Positions 34,818 through 47,104 of a stretch of 64,000 nucleotides of DNA are shown here, piece after piece (the stretch's first letter is position 1; each line of letters begins with the position of its first letter). Below the pieces are notes generated by a model. The model ran no database searches. It saw only the letters and a list, made by a program, of their open reading frames with translations, and was not told the origin of the DNA. Origin of the DNA: Ornithodoros turicata (Eukaryota; Arthropoda; Arachnida; Ixodida; Argasidae); the NCBI RefSeq assembly GCF_037126465.1, contig NC_088209.1, positions 25,363,146-25,427,145 of the forward strand, written 5' to 3'. A program made the translations under genes and the position numbers.

Positions 34818-34870
34818 TTTGCCTTCTTGTGACGATCAACATAACATCATAATCGTCACAAAAAAAAGCG

Positions 34871-34985
34871 TAATAATAATAATACTTTATTCACAAACGT
34901 GTGCATTGGAAGTGAGCAAAAAGCCGCAGGATGGAACTTGATGAGGCTCATCTCCCATACACAGGGCTGCAACGGAAAGAAGCTG
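34871..34985 (-). repeat. LINE 3' end with AATAAA and (TTA)n tail
   Basis: The minus strand reads GTTTGTGAATAAAGTATTATTATTATTA. This is a retroposon-type 3' end. The clade is unresolved. Confidence 0.45.
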
Positions 34986-35012
34986 GTAATAACATGAATA
35001 TAATCGCTACAA

Positions 35013-35319
35013 GGGCCCTATTCTCGTCAAAGTAATCGACCTCGATTACTTTGTCTCTCGCCTGTCATTGGTCGGTACGTGAAGAAGGCGTGAAGAACAG
35101 AAATGAATGTCACTCGCCCTCAACGAATAGTGAGCTCTTGATCCTGTAATCTTCGTGATAAAGTAGATAAAGCGTGAAGAGTTGCAGGATCAAGTGCTGG
35201 ACTATTGGTCGAGGACGCACGACGTTCATTTCTGTTCTTCACGCCTTCTTCACGTAACGACCAATGACAGGCGAGACACACAGTAATCGAGGTCGATTAC
35301 TTTGACGAAAATAGGGCCC
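35013..35319. mobile_element. Palindromic MITE-like element, 307 bp
   Basis: Both ends read GGGCCCTATT(C/T)TCGTCAAA inward, then GTAATCGACCTCGATTAC, CTCGCCTGTCATTGGTCG and GAAGGCGTGAAGAACAGAAA. Arms are about 100 bp with few mismatches and continue, more diverged, to the centre. Confidence 0.75.
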
Positions 35320-36200
35320 CTGTATACAGGGTGCTTGCTCTAACGTGCTTGCTGGAACGTGCTCTACGTAACAGGTGGTACGAGTGAAGCGGTACCTGTT
35401 TCTTACTCAAGTAGCAGAAAAGTATATCACTTGCTTTTCTTTTATCGCTCGCTTTAGATAGTAATTTTTGGACACGTTAGAGCAAACTCCCTGTATACAT
35501 ATATATAAAAAGAAAAGAAAAAGCGCACACAATACAAGCCGAAAAAAGGGGTTTACATATTCCCCCACCTCATCTATATTTGCGATACGCCGGTTGCTTA
35601 CCGACCCAACATGCGTACATAGTTCCAACACTATAAAGCTAGCGGCCTCAAGGGCGCGGCATAATACATGTTGCGGTAGTTTCGGAACGCGACGATGACG
35701 ATCTTCTGCCAGTCTATTATGTAGTGAAGGCTGCCGTGAGATTCGTATGTGTTGTATCATGTCAGCAGTCAGCGTCGTATTCCTACGTTTAAATTCCCAC
35801 GAGAGCCCCTCGCTGCATGTCACGCGTCGCATAAATTAAGATGTGTGACGTCGATGCTGACACTCTGGCTTTCCTTCTCACAATCCCACAAATAATTCAA
35901 GAGTCCGCGAAGTCCTCATCCGTGGAAGAATACTGTATAGCGTATGATAACGCGTATCATTCTAACTCTGGAATTAACACACTAATCGATGTTTGCGATA
36001 CTTCTAGCCCATGATGGTATGATTCAGGTCTTGTGTTATCACCAAAAGTGCGGGAAAATGTATCTCCCATAGGACTTCACGCTGATAACTATGCACGGGA
36101 AAAAAATTGTCGCTTTCGAAAGAATTGTAATTTAGAATTGAGGATAAATAAAAATGTTAAAGAGGAGGTTAAGAAATCGGGCTGTTTGGTCTGACATATG
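35320..36200. other. Unassigned
   Basis: No supported gene. Confidence 0.5.
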
Positions 36201-36284
36201 AAAATCGATATAAACCCCAGTGCAGTCAGTGCTTTGTCATCCGTCTCTCTTTTAGTCCCCTGCACTGGGGTTATATCGATTTTT
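36201..36284. repeat. Inverted repeat, 25-bp arms, 34-nt loop
   Basis: Left arm 36201-36225 (AAAATCGATATAAACCCCAG + TGCAG), right arm 36260-36284. One bulged base. Pre-miRNA-sized hairpin; could also be a small transposon remnant. Confidence 0.6.
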
Positions 36285-37035
36285 AAAATGTTCGGCTGAT
36301 TCTGAAAGCTTGAAACTCTGACTTATGCAGCGTGCACATGAAGAATCCTCATATTTTCCATTTAATGTTACACGTGTAATGGGGTAGGGTACTACTTCAA
36401 ACAATTCATGCCATAGTCATCATATGTACGTCGTTACTAATTGACAGCCTCAGCTAAAACTGATTTTTTTTGTAATTGATTAATGGGGACTGTTTCTCGT
36501 GGCATTCGCTGTTTCTCTGCGTTGGCTCGGACAAGGAATAAATAAAGGCTTCTATACCTCAAGGACTTTCCATATCGTGCAGGGAAACAGATAGAAAATA
36601 CACGTTAAAAATATTAAATAGCCGAATACTTTAAACTAAAAGCTAAAGACTAAAGGCTTTAAGTCGTCGATGATGCACGACAGGAGACCGACAGCGTGAA
36701 TGCGCCATGACTCTGTCTGTAAGGAGCAAATCGGGTAACTTGTGTGGACGATTCGACCTATACCTGACACCGCTAGCGCTCAAGCGGCATACTAGCACAC
36801 TTTCTGCTGGGTACATATTCTACTGTATGTACAGTTTTGTACGCGCTTCTAGAGATTGTGCAAACGCTCCTGGTTCTGTCGTACGGAGTGCGGGTCGTCC
36901 CGCACCACATCCTGCTGGTCTCCAGGCAGTTTGAACGAGAGCGCGTCCTCATGGATTGACTGAAATGACATGCAACGAACACATCAACGTCCGTTTGAGA
37001 TCGCAAACATTACCTGGCCGTAGCCGAGCCCTGTG
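36285..37035. other. Unassigned
   Basis: No supported gene or repeat. Confidence 0.5.
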
Positions 37036-37198
37036 CACTCTTACAACAACACTTAACACCACATAACACACTGAAGGTCAGCCATTGCACATTGATAGCG
37101 TTATCGCTAATGATTTGTGGAAAACGCGGGGCGTACGCCTGTCTGTGACACCTCTTCACCGGTACAGTGCTAGTATTGCTGATACGCAGCCAATAGTG

Positions 37199-37408
37199 TG
37201 CCTGGGAGGTACCCGGGTTCGAATCCCGGTGCCGGCTGTGCTATCTTGGGTGCTTCCTGGGTTTTCCTCTCACGCTTTCAGACATATGTCGGCACAGTTC
37301 CCTTAGAAGTCGGCCCAGGACGCACATTCCCTCAGGGCGTCAGTCGTGACGTTGCCCACCTACTTGAAGCCGACAACGACGAGCCCTTTCACAAACACCA
37401 CCACCAGA
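37199..37408 (+). repeat. SINE-3 with target-site duplication, inside MITE-1
   Basis: GGTACCCGGGTTCGAATCCC to a CCACC tail. An 8-bp duplication CAATAGTG flanks it (37191-37198, 37409-37416). It is 5' truncated at the tRNA-like head. Confidence 0.85.
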
Positions 37409-37485
37409 CAATAGTGGACCAAGATATAGCTCTCATTGGGAGGTGTCACAAAAAAAAAGTGTACGCTACCCGTTTTCAACGAATA

Positions 37486-38014
37486 GACCTCTACCCGAGA
37501 AACGTGATCATGACGTTGGTAGACAGACTGAAACCGAAACAAATCGGAAAGGGAGGGCTGGGTTCCACAAATGGGCACTTGTTCGCTGCCTCCTATTGAA
37601 AGAAAAGTAGGACCGAAGGTCGTGTCCCTTTCAGGAACCATCGTAATCTCCTCAAGACCGTGGCTTTCGGGCGGAACCTTGTTTGCCCCCTAGCTCGAGC
37701 GTAGTTCAACTCTACCAAATAGACGAGTTCGGAAAAATCCCAGTGCTCTTTGCGCACGCATTGCATCCTGGGGGCTTGCTGAGCGGGGGAACGAAGAATA
37801 ATCCTTCACTTTTCGCTTTCGCTGACCTTGACACGTCGTGTACTATGAACCGGCAGGGGAGAAATCGGAACAGTTCGGAGGGCACCCGTTTCTTTCGTAT
37901 TAGTAAACTCCCACAGTTCAAAGCGACGCTAAGCACTCTAGGATTTTCTGAACTCGTCTATTGGTGGCGCTATCGAACACTGTGACGTCATTTGTTTACA
38001 AACAGGGAGAGGTC
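37486..38014 (+). mobile_element. MITE-2 inside MITE-1
   Basis: Termini GACCTCTACCCGAGAAACG and CAGGGAGAGGTC, flanked by TA (37484-37485, 38015-38016). It is collinear with the reversed copy 16627-16950, plus an extra 237-bp insert. Confidence 0.82.
37722..37958. mobile_element. MITE-3 nested inside MITE-2
   Basis: Termini GACGAGTTCGGAAAAATCC and, inverted, GACGAGTTCAGAAAATCC, flanked by TA. It is absent from the 16627 copy of MITE-2. Confidence 0.75.
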
Positions 38015-38129
38015 TATGGGGGAGGCGGGGGGGCAACGATGTCACTCTGGATGGTGGTTGTCTAGTAGGCGTGTTATGCGGTAAAGTTCAGTCTTTAGAG
38101 TGCATAACACATGAAGGGCCCACGAATGT

Positions 38130-38367
38130 GGCTCGTGCACATGACGTCACGCGCAACCTTTGAGCCACGTGACACGGGAAGACATAGGGATGCGTCACAG
38201 GCGTCTTACAGCGGGCCGAATGAAGCAGCAGCGTGTGCTTTTACAGTTTCCTCTCGTAGTTGCACGCATACCGCAACAACTTAAGGCATGGCCTCCTTCT
38301 GCGGCACCGGCGCCGCAATTCGTTTTTCCCAAGTCTCGTGACCAAACGTGACGTCACTGCACGAGCC
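38130..38367. mobile_element. Inverted-repeat element with TGACGTCA-type sites
   Basis: Arms of about 21 bp (GGCTCGTGCACATGACGTCA at left, its near complement at 38347-38367) continue imperfectly inward for some 20 bp more. ATGACGTCAC and GTGACGTCAC are in the arms. Confidence 0.5.
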
Positions 38368-39277
38368 TCATTGTTGCAGAGTTCCTGCTCCGCACCGATC
38401 TATATAATGGGCGAGCACTAACAGGGCTGTTCATCCCTTTCCCAACCCTTCCACAAAAGCAATGAGGCAGTGAACGGTGAATGTCCTATCATCATCCCAT
38501 GCATTTAGGTTTGTGCGCGTAGGAGTCTGCAGATTCATTTCTCGCATGCACGTTTCATGCACATATGGTTACTTCACCTCACGCCTTCGCGCCGCCATAG
38601 CTAACTCGGCTTGCCAGCACGTCATCTACAGCGTGAGTCAACGAGAAAGAATCGTCGTCGCCGGTATTTTCTGCGTCGTTAGCCAACAAAAAGGGGCAGA
38701 GCGAAAGTAATTCCGACGCATTGCAGTGCGTGCAAGGCATGGAAACGGCGTGCACTCCGATCTGACTTTCTTACCCGCATGCCTCGATGGTTCTACACGC
38801 CATACGTGACCAACCGTGCGGTGCCGTGCGTTTGTGGAGGCGATTTTCCGTGCCGGGGTTTGCTTCCGTGTGTACGACTCAGGGTGATTAGCTTTGCGGG
38901 AACTGTTGAGAATTATTTACGTATTAATAAGTGGAGTTGTCGTGAAGTCAAGACTAAAATTGTGAAACGAGCGATCAAATGGTATTATGGGGGGGATACG
39001 TAGAACGTATATAGTAACAGCGTGCATTGCTAGCAGCGACGACGGGAGCATCTCGTTGAGCTTGAAGAGCTCCGAGCATGGACAAATTGGACGAAAAAAA
39101 CTGCAAAGAAGAGGACGAGACGGATTTAAAACCAGTGCTCAATGAGAAGATAACACGGGTACAAAATACGTGAAACGCAACAAGACGAAGGAGGACGAAA
39201 GGCGGAAAGCGAACGCAGCGTTGCCGGCCTCAGAAAAAAACTCAATATGATCCTTGATAGTGGATCCGTCAGCTGAT
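38368..39277. other. Unassigned
   Basis: A short ATG frame near 39078 (MDKLDEKNCKEEDETDLKP) is too short to call. Nothing else is supported. Confidence 0.45.
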
Positions 39278-39328
39278 GATAGCCACAGTTGCTCCGCTGC
39301 GCTAACAGGGAATTTCAAAACATAAAAG
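39278..39328 (+). repeat. SINE-2 3'-end fragment with target-site duplication
   Basis: GATAGCCACAGTTGCTCCGC and GCGCTAACAGGGAATTT with an A-rich end. GGATCCGTC flanks it on both sides (near 39263 and 39330). Confidence 0.75.
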
Positions 39329-39339
39329 GATCCGTCCAA

Positions 39340-40493
39340 CGATTCGCGCTAAGCGAAAGAAAGAGGAGACATTTGGCGGCAAAAATGAATGCCTTTAGGT
39401 CTTGCTGTAATAATGTGTTATATTGCAGATGAGGACAAAATCTTTCTATCTTTTCATCTTTTTTTTCCTTTCTGTGGGGTTCATCCATTTAAAGGTTTGT
39501 TATGGGAGTAGCAGATGAAAAAAAAAAAAATCTACAAAGCTGGCACTGCCCCCTTTCCCTTTCACGCATACGGCTCCTCCAGTATAAGTAGAGCAGTAGT
39601 CAATATAGTCCAATGTAGTATCGTCCGATTTTTTATCAGATGTTCATAATAAAAGACCCAGAAATACGTTGCATTTGCTGCTGTTTTTTAAAAATATGTA
39701 TATTTACTTATTTATGCGAATACTTCAAAGGCCCCGTAGGGCGTTCGCAACGAAGCAGCTTTCCTCCCATTTTCCTCACGTCATGTTCAGTTCAAAGTAT
39801 GCATGTATATATAAAAAAATCAAACTCCAGTTGGCACACAAGGAATCTTCAGGCAATCAAGAAGAAGGGGGAAAAATAAATAAAGAGTGAGAAACTCAAT
39901 GCTGTGTATGGGGCACAAAAATGTAGGGAAATGGACCATTTCTGGCATAACTCAATATAGCCCAGTCATCTTTCACAAAAATTGGAAGCCCCACGCCCAC
40001 GTGCATGCAGGACATCGTTCTCCTCACACCTTTGTGAGCCCTCTAGCTATATGCGCGCGACCTAGATGATATTTCGACATACGGTTCACGCAGGCGTGGG
40101 TTATTCGGCTGATAGAAGTGCTGCGTTTAGTCAAGTACCGCGTATGCGGCTGACATGTAGAGTGACAAACTGAAATTAGTCGGATTCCTGGCTTTTGCGG
40201 ACAGGAGGTTGTGAATGCGTAGCCCGGTCGGATACCGCTGCGCAGTTGAGCGTTACATAGACGGCTTCGGACTGCGTGGCTCTCCAGATATGCACTGATG
40301 GGAATTTCCGAGTTACATTGCGAAGGAATGCATTAACGCGGAAGAAAGTCGGCGTTATAAACTGCTTTCTCGTGTGCAGTGCGGGAGGAAAGCAGGATCT
40401 TACGAGAGAACGTCGCTTATCACTGCGCCGTACGTTCGTTCATGCTCATTCGTACTATTTCTCGCATCCGAACCCTACACTCTTGAAACGGAG
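39340..40493. other. Unassigned
   Basis: Poly-A/T runs only. No supported gene. Confidence 0.5.
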
Positions 40494-40645
40494 GTGGTGG
40501 TGTGGTATTTCCGAGCGATCTGCCTGCCGGCGTGGCGGCATCTCGCTGGGGGGGTGGGGGTGGGACATCTGTCCTGGGACGACTTCGCAAGGACCTGTTC
40601 CGACATTTTTGTTAAAGCGTGTCCCGTAAACTTTTGTCCAGCACT
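40494..40645 (-). repeat. Diverged SINE-3-like fragment
   Basis: A GGTGGTGGT start and TGTCCTGGGACGACTTCGCA resemble an inverted SINE-3 body. CACTCTTGAAACGG just left recalls a MITE-1 end. Confidence 0.4.
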
Positions 40646-43600
40646 GTAGCACAAGTTGCACAGCTAAAGGTATACAAAACGCCGAAGGAATAAACGTAAG
40701 AGAGAAGTACCTTATTATATCCTCAGCTGCCGTGGAAGGTACAGAATGGGTGATTTGTACCTTCCTCGTGGTTTAAAGAGGTTATAGACGGTGGTGATGA
40801 GGTATAATTATGGTAGTTTCGCCCTGATTTATACCTTCGTTATACCATTTTATAGGGAACTTTCACCTATACGTCGCATTGTGACGTGGCAGTGACGTGC
40901 ATGCTCGTAAGCTCCTCCCACTGACGGTCACTTTCCGTGCAAGCGGCATTGAAAAATGACAAACTGACAAACTGCGCTATTTTTCAATGCGACAACCATA
41001 GTTTTTGTGAAAGAAAATGTGAGAACGACAATGACGAAGTGTCTTCGGGATAAAAGAAGGGTACGGACGCGACCGGATTGCAAAACACAATTCAAGGCTT
41101 CATTTTCGAGCAAATGCTAAATAATCTCGGCAGCTGCGCCGCAAAAGTGACCACCACCATGGCGACCAAACGGGTTCGTTTGACGCCATGTGAAGACACC
41201 CTATACCTTTTCTTCCAACAATGTAGGGTCACATGATACCGCGCGACCGCTAGACTACGTTTTGCGATACGCTGAGCCTGTGTAACAAAGACAGTAACGC
41301 AAGAAGAAATTATTTTATACATTAAAATGCGCTCAGTATCAACTTAATGGCATTCAAAAAGGATTTCGCCGCCAAACGTTCCCAATGACCTTAAACGCCC
41401 CAAAACATAATCAATATTTATTTTTACAGTGTCTCTACCACTCCATCTCGTTTACCGTTTATTTTCCTTCTGTTTCTAACTTCCCTCCATCCCTGCTTTT
41501 AATGTGATTCAACAGCTCGTATTCAAAGCAGTAACAACATATGCAGCAACGTGAATATGACATTGCCACGAGTAAAACCACAACATTCCTTTGACATACC
41601 TCGTCCGTGTGCGTTCACATTAAGGCGAGAAACCCTGATCCCGATACGAAGGTGTCGATGAGACGCCAAATCGGCAGCATCAGGTCAAAATCGTGTCTCC
41701 CTTCACCCAGATGCGAGTCATGGCGTGCGTACGTAATCTGGTTGCGGAGCTTCTTGTGCTAGCGAAAGGAGAACGGTGTACGGTCTCTACACGGACGAGT
41801 TGCCGGCGAGACCACAATAGGCCAACTTGGTCAGGTTGACGCGCTGGCTTGTGGTCGCTGTCAGACGCTCGGTGCTCGTGTCCGATCTGAACTTCCTTCC
41901 CTGACTTCCTTCTGTTCTGGATAGAGCAGAAGTAGTATATAGTCGCGGAGGGTATATAGTAGAGGAAAAATACGACATTTCACATATCGAGACAAAGGGC
42001 TAGGTATTGCTGGAATTTCGAGAGCGTTGCAATGATGTCTGAGCTGGTTTTTAAACGTGTCTTTAGTAATTTCTTTAAAAGGATCGGCTGTCAACAGAGT
42101 GAATATAAGAGTAACCGTTTTCCCTGTGGTGTGGTCGAACGTTCTGTGGTGTAATGTTGATTCTCTCTTCCTAAAACTTGCATAAGCGCAGTGTTACATA
42201 TACCAGATCACTAAGGTTGAGAAACGGAGTAGTTGGTAAGTCATACTTACCAACTACCTGCTGCTGCTAATTGGCTGCTACCTTATTGGCTGCTGCAGAA
42301 AAAGAAAACGAAAAAAAAAAAAAAACTTAAGTATATGTACCAGATCAACCGGCTTTGTACTGAGGAAACGTTGTGGCTCCGTTTGCACGCTTTTTGTAAC
42401 CTTAGAATTTGGGAACTAGCAGTTTCTTCAACTCCTACTGAGCTACTAATGTTCTAGTTCACTGTAAATCACCGCAACAGTCTCGCTTATTCTTATTTGC
42501 ATTCGTTCGTAAGAACAACAAATAAGTTCCAAATACGTTGCTCCACCACCTCATTACTTTGTACGCATCCATCGTCTTTTTTAACCGAACAATCGTAGTC
42601 TGAACAATAACTGAACAATAAAACGTAGACTATGATATGCAACAGACAACGTATTTACTGTTTATTTAAAACAAAATGCCCTCTTGTTTGTTACCATCTG
42701 TTACACTCAGCTCTTAACGGACCCAACCCCACCTGCTCAACGATTTCTTTTGAACCCTTCTTTCTCTTCAAACCAAGAAAATGAGACAACCGCACCTACA
42801 AATGTGTAGAATACTTTGAAATATTCACGTGGACTGAAATCCCCTCTCGGTAAAATTCAATCCAATTGAACTTTTCCAATAGCACTAGCCTCCTAGCAAC
42901 TTCGCTTCACAAGACCTGTTCAGTAAGCATGTCGGGAAATGGAAAAGTTGGCTCGACTGCCTGTGTGAGAGGAATTGTGAACTTCTGAACAACCGTGGGC
43001 ACTATATTGATTGATCAACCTTTTGCAGGTGGGTGAATTTACGAGAAAAAGAAAACAGATGCCAGTTTTTCCAGCGTGGGGATGGCGCCCACATGTACAC
43101 CTCCCATAGTAATACAAGGACGTATGAGTTATCCGCAAACTGCACTGTTTTTGCTGGATCGATTTAAGTGTACAAAACAAGATGAGTGAACTCGTCACCC
43201 GACCGCACTATTTATTATATAAACTCCTTTGGGTTTATATATATTCTGTTTTATTTATTATACCTTCGCCGTCTTTCATGGAACTGTCTCGCAGCATCCG
43301 TTCATGTGCGTAATGTCCTTTCTTTTAGCGGTCTTACTGACTTACTACTGTTTTAAGCCTCGTTCGCGGTGTGCTCTGCTGCTGCGATATCCTCTTCTTG
43401 CATAGGCGGAAAGTTTGCCGATCGAGTCGCCATTCAGACTTGGCTTCCAACTCCTTTGTCCTCCTCCAGACAATAGCGGCTGAGGAATCCAAGTGGAACA
43501 CCTTCACTTCACAGTCGCTCTTTCTTTTGCTTGTCTTTGCTGGAAAGGTCGGCATTGGGAATGCGAATTAAGCGGTTGGATTTAGAAGCCGAGCGGGACG

Positions 43601-43959
43601 AGTTCTCGTGTCTTTGGCACGAACTGTGTCAACGTGCCGCTCTGCGGTTGAAAGTCAAGGACGAGATCGGCGATTTTCAACTGTGATGTACGAGATTGCA
43701 GTTTCGCAGGTCCCATTGACATATACAGAGCTGCACGTAACAGGCTACCTACTAGATAGCCACTTTTTTCTTCTGACGAAGCAACGATTTATTGTTACGG
43801 GAAGAGAACTACGACGAGAGCGACCGATATTTCGAACGGAGACTGTTCTGCGGCTCTTGTTTTAATCAAGATACTGCTATAAGGGACTTCAACGTAAAAC
43901 GCAAGTAAAATTAAGCCCATGTTGCCTTTACACATTGGCTCTGTGGAACATAATTCTAA
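40646..43959. other. Unassigned
   Basis: A 73-codon minus frame at 43334-43555 is rich in Lys/Arg but has no family feature. GGTATA/TATACC repeats lie near 40790-40850. No gene can be supported. Confidence 0.45.
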
Positions 43960-44090
43960 CGTGAAAGTAACTCGTTATCTACTGGTAACGGGATCTCGTT
44001 CCTCTTTGTTTTGTATTTTTTAGTAACTCGTAACATGTTTAGTTTCCTTTTTCCGACGTAACGAGTAGAGGTATTTAGTTCCTTATCGTT
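43960..44090. repeat. GTTAC-rich degenerate repeat
   Basis: GTAACTCGTTA, GGTAACGG, AGTAACTCGTAAC and ACGTAACGAG units, as in the 18921 block. Confidence 0.5.
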
Positions 44091-44163
44091 TTTTCTCCTG
44101 CTTTTTTTTTGTGACGTGTATAATCCTGGGGCCCAATTTTGATCTTGTCGTTATCCCATAACG

Positions 44164-44395
44164 ATGATGGTAGTGGGCCTCACAGGCAGGACGTCACCAC
44201 TGACGCCCTGGGGGAATGTGCGTCCCGGGCCGACTTCTAAGGGAACTGTGCCGACATATGCCTGGAAGCGTCTGAGGAAAACCCAGGAAAAACCACAGAC
44301 AACACAGCCGGCAGCGGGATTCAAACCCGGGTACCTCCCAGCCTCGACGTGACATGGCCAGCACGCTAACCACTGAGCCACGCGTGATGCTCCAG
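44164..44395 (-). repeat. SINE-3, near full length
   Basis: On the minus strand: CTCAGTGGTTAGCGTGCTGG head, GGTTTGAATCCCGCTGCCGG, CTGTGTTGTCTGTGG, then the body to GCGTCAGTGGTGACG. It is the best head of this group. Confidence 0.82.
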
Positions 44396-45779
44396 GAGCT
44401 CTTGCGCTCGCCTACCACTGTAGCTCACCATACTACCACAGCGGCTTTGGAGTGCGCGAACTCTCAATATAACCATATCGACCGCTTTTGAAATTTGAAG
44501 ATCGGGGCTTGAATGTCGGCTGGGGGGGGGGGGGGGAGGAGTAGCTAGATTAGGTTGATGATTAGATTATTAAATGGCAAGATGAAAGAGAGTGGGAGTG
44601 TCGTTTCGTGTGGGAGTATCCTTTGCACTTTTGATCTATCTGCTCATAGTCATCATGCGGAGTTTCTTCTTCAGTGGACCTGGCCTAGTGTTTACGATTT
44701 GCGTATCTTTGAGGATGTCGCGCAGCACTTTATGTGCGATTTGTCCCTCTGAGCTGGCTGAGCTGAGCTGAGCAGGCCCCATATTCGGGCGTCACCAAGC
44801 TCCAAAACGCAGCGACTTCTACTCGCTCTCTCTTTCTCTCTCTCTCTCTCTCTAGAGCGGGGCCTTGGACATATGGGAGCGGGGATGCATGCTCGGTACT
44901 CCGTGCCCTCCGTGCCGTGCGCCAATGCATCGCTGGTGTGCACGGTTCAGGTCCTAGTAACCATGTAACTTTTCACCATGCAATAACTGTTTCATGGGAA
45001 AGAATGCGTACGTCCACTGCATGTTATTTTACCGCAGCCCCCGCTTATTTTGACGCTCTTCTTCAGATGCCAAGCAAAATCAAGCCACGGATTTGACACA
45101 TAAGTTACTCGTTTCATCACGTCTCAAAATAGTCCTGGATCGCCTTTACGGCTGTCGCGCACCCTTACCACGGTGTACATCATGGCCCCGTAGCTCATGC
45201 TTACGTCAATGTGAAACCGAAACTGAAAGTGCACAAAGTTATCCCACTGTATGTATACCAATGGCCCCGTGTTTTACGGTAAAACCCGTTTCTACCACCT
45301 GATTTGCTTCATCAACGCTTAGCGTAAAACCAGAAAAAAGAAAGAAAGAAAAGAAACCGAAAACGAACACTGCAAAGTGCCAATTCAGTCACCAATATGG
45401 GCACTGGAGATAGCTAAACACTGAATGTTCAGCAGAGCTGTTCAGCATCTTATGTGAATCTAAATACGAGAAGCGCTCTTTTCCACCCGAAAATCTAGTT
45501 TTCCACCCGATATCACCTGATTTACACTGTTTCACGGCTACTGAAATTAAACCAGACTTTACCTCCCGAGTTTCAAAAAACCATACAACCCGAAAACACA
45601 GGGGCCCATGTATACCTCAAGAACTATATATGATGCCTTGCCGGATGAAGCTTTGCGAATATGTGACGTCTATATACACAACTTCTACAGCTCGATGACG
45701 TCGACGACGAAGAAGAAGAAGAAGAAGAGAAAATGGGGACGTAGATTACCATAGAAAAAGTCGCGACCAAATTCGGGCC
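44396..45779. other. Unassigned, with microsatellites
   Basis: A poly-G run lies at 44522-44536, (TC)n at 44825-44853 and (GAA)n at about 45708-45730. No supported gene. Confidence 0.6.
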
Positions 45780-45794
45780 GCCTACCGGGCACCC

Positions 45795-46395
45795 ATGCGG
45801 AAGGGATGCAGGCTCTCACATGGCTCCTCATCTACCGCTGCTGAACTATGCGGTATATTCAAAGCACTATGCCACATCAAGAAATCTCACCCGAAAACTT
45901 GGCTCATCTGCGCAGATTCGAAGTCCTCCATAGAAGCCATCATCGAAAGAAGCGATTTGAATTATCCGGTGTTCAAAATCCGCACCACCTTCAGCTACGC
46001 CGTACAGTCAGGTCACGCTGTAACACTGCAATGGATTCAGCAGCAGGCAAAACAGCCAAGGAAGCTCTAAGCGACACCTTTCTCGAAAGCCGACTCCATT
46101 GCCTATATCTAAGGAAAACGGTGGCCCCAAATCCAGAGAACTCTTGAAGACATCCCTCCGACATACTGATAATCTCTCTTTCATCGATCCCAATTTCACA
46201 GCTATCGTCCCAAGAAGCCTGGAGAGACCACTGCAAACAGCCATGCACAGAATCCGTCTAGGTCAGCTTTATTCACGGACAACACTCTACAGAATGAAAC
46301 TCACATCAACTTCGTTATGCCGCACATGCCGTAGTGCACGTGCGCAGAACGGAGTAAGGGCTCTATACCTTAAAGATCAGTACTTAATGTGAGAA
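45795..46395 (+). pseudogene. RNase H and C-terminal part of a LINE ORF2
   Basis: 45795-46070 reads SSTAAELCGIFKALCHI, then LICADSKSSIEAI and SGHAVTLQWI. These are the Glu, Asp and His neighbourhoods of a retrotransposon RNase H. After frameshifts, 46240-46370 reads HRIRLGQLYSRTTLYRMKL and CRTCRSARAQN, the zinc-knuckle-like C-terminal region that precedes EHIL in related copies. RNase H points to an I/R1-like clade. The copy is truncated and frameshifted. Confidence 0.75.
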
Positions 46396-46399
46396 TGTA

Positions 46400-47104
46400 A
46401 GAGAAGACACGGCCGTGCGCTTCGCTGGCTGCATGCTTAGTGATGGACGTGACCCGCTCGAGCGTTGATGCAGCCAGCCGTTTATTTAATAAACAGAAAC
46501 CAGAAACCAATAGGAAAATGAAGATGATGAGTGTGACGTGATTATCAGCCGGGGTGAACTTATGGTAATAACATTTAAAGCCTTGCATAATATGCCTATA
46601 TAGGCCTGCCCGACGTGGTGCATAATAAACACTAGACGAAATGGGATGAGCCATGGTAATGATAATAAGTATTATTACATAAAATATATAACGATGTAAC
46701 AAATGAGATGAAAGAGAGATGAACTTCCTCTATGTGAAAGTATGGGAGTAAGAAGACGAGCGTTCGTAGCTCATTGCACGCAAAATTGAGCGGCGTCAAT
46801 TTGCACAGCTCTTTATATACCTTGACAAGCCGAGGATTATCGGCGTTTACGCGCCGCACCTGCTCCTCTCGTTGAAATGCGTAGCTATAAAATACGTAGC
46901 CCAATTTAAGCCTTCCTGTATTCAGTCGCGTTTGGAGTCTTGCAGGAGGGGTGCATCTTGGGTAATCCTAAGCATATACCGTAGTTCTAAGGCTGACATT
47001 TTATTGCATCACATACGCTCGTGTAGTATAAAAATTTCACATTAGGCTATTCCTGTACTCTGGCTTTATATATCGTACTACTTAATACTTGTAATACATT
47101 TTGC
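46400..47104. other. Unassigned
   Basis: GTTTATTTAATAAACAGAAACC near 46480 might be a retroposon end. Nothing else is recognised. Confidence 0.45.

Larger units (their letters stand above)
37036..38102. mobile_element. MITE-1 copy split by a SINE and a nested MITE
   Basis: The left end is CACTCTTACAACAACACTTA, the right end GTAAAGTTCAGTCTTTAGAGTG. Inner MITE-1 pieces (GGGGCGTACGCC, CCCGTTTTCAACGAA) lie between the inserts 37199-37408 and 37486-38014. Confidence 0.75.

Noticed and set aside
41787..42094. Possible LTR or retroviral-type region
   Set aside because: No paired terminal repeat, primer site or coding motif could be found.
43334..43555. Basic 73-codon frame on the minus strand
   Set aside because: No splice partners, family motif or conserved neighbour could be seen.
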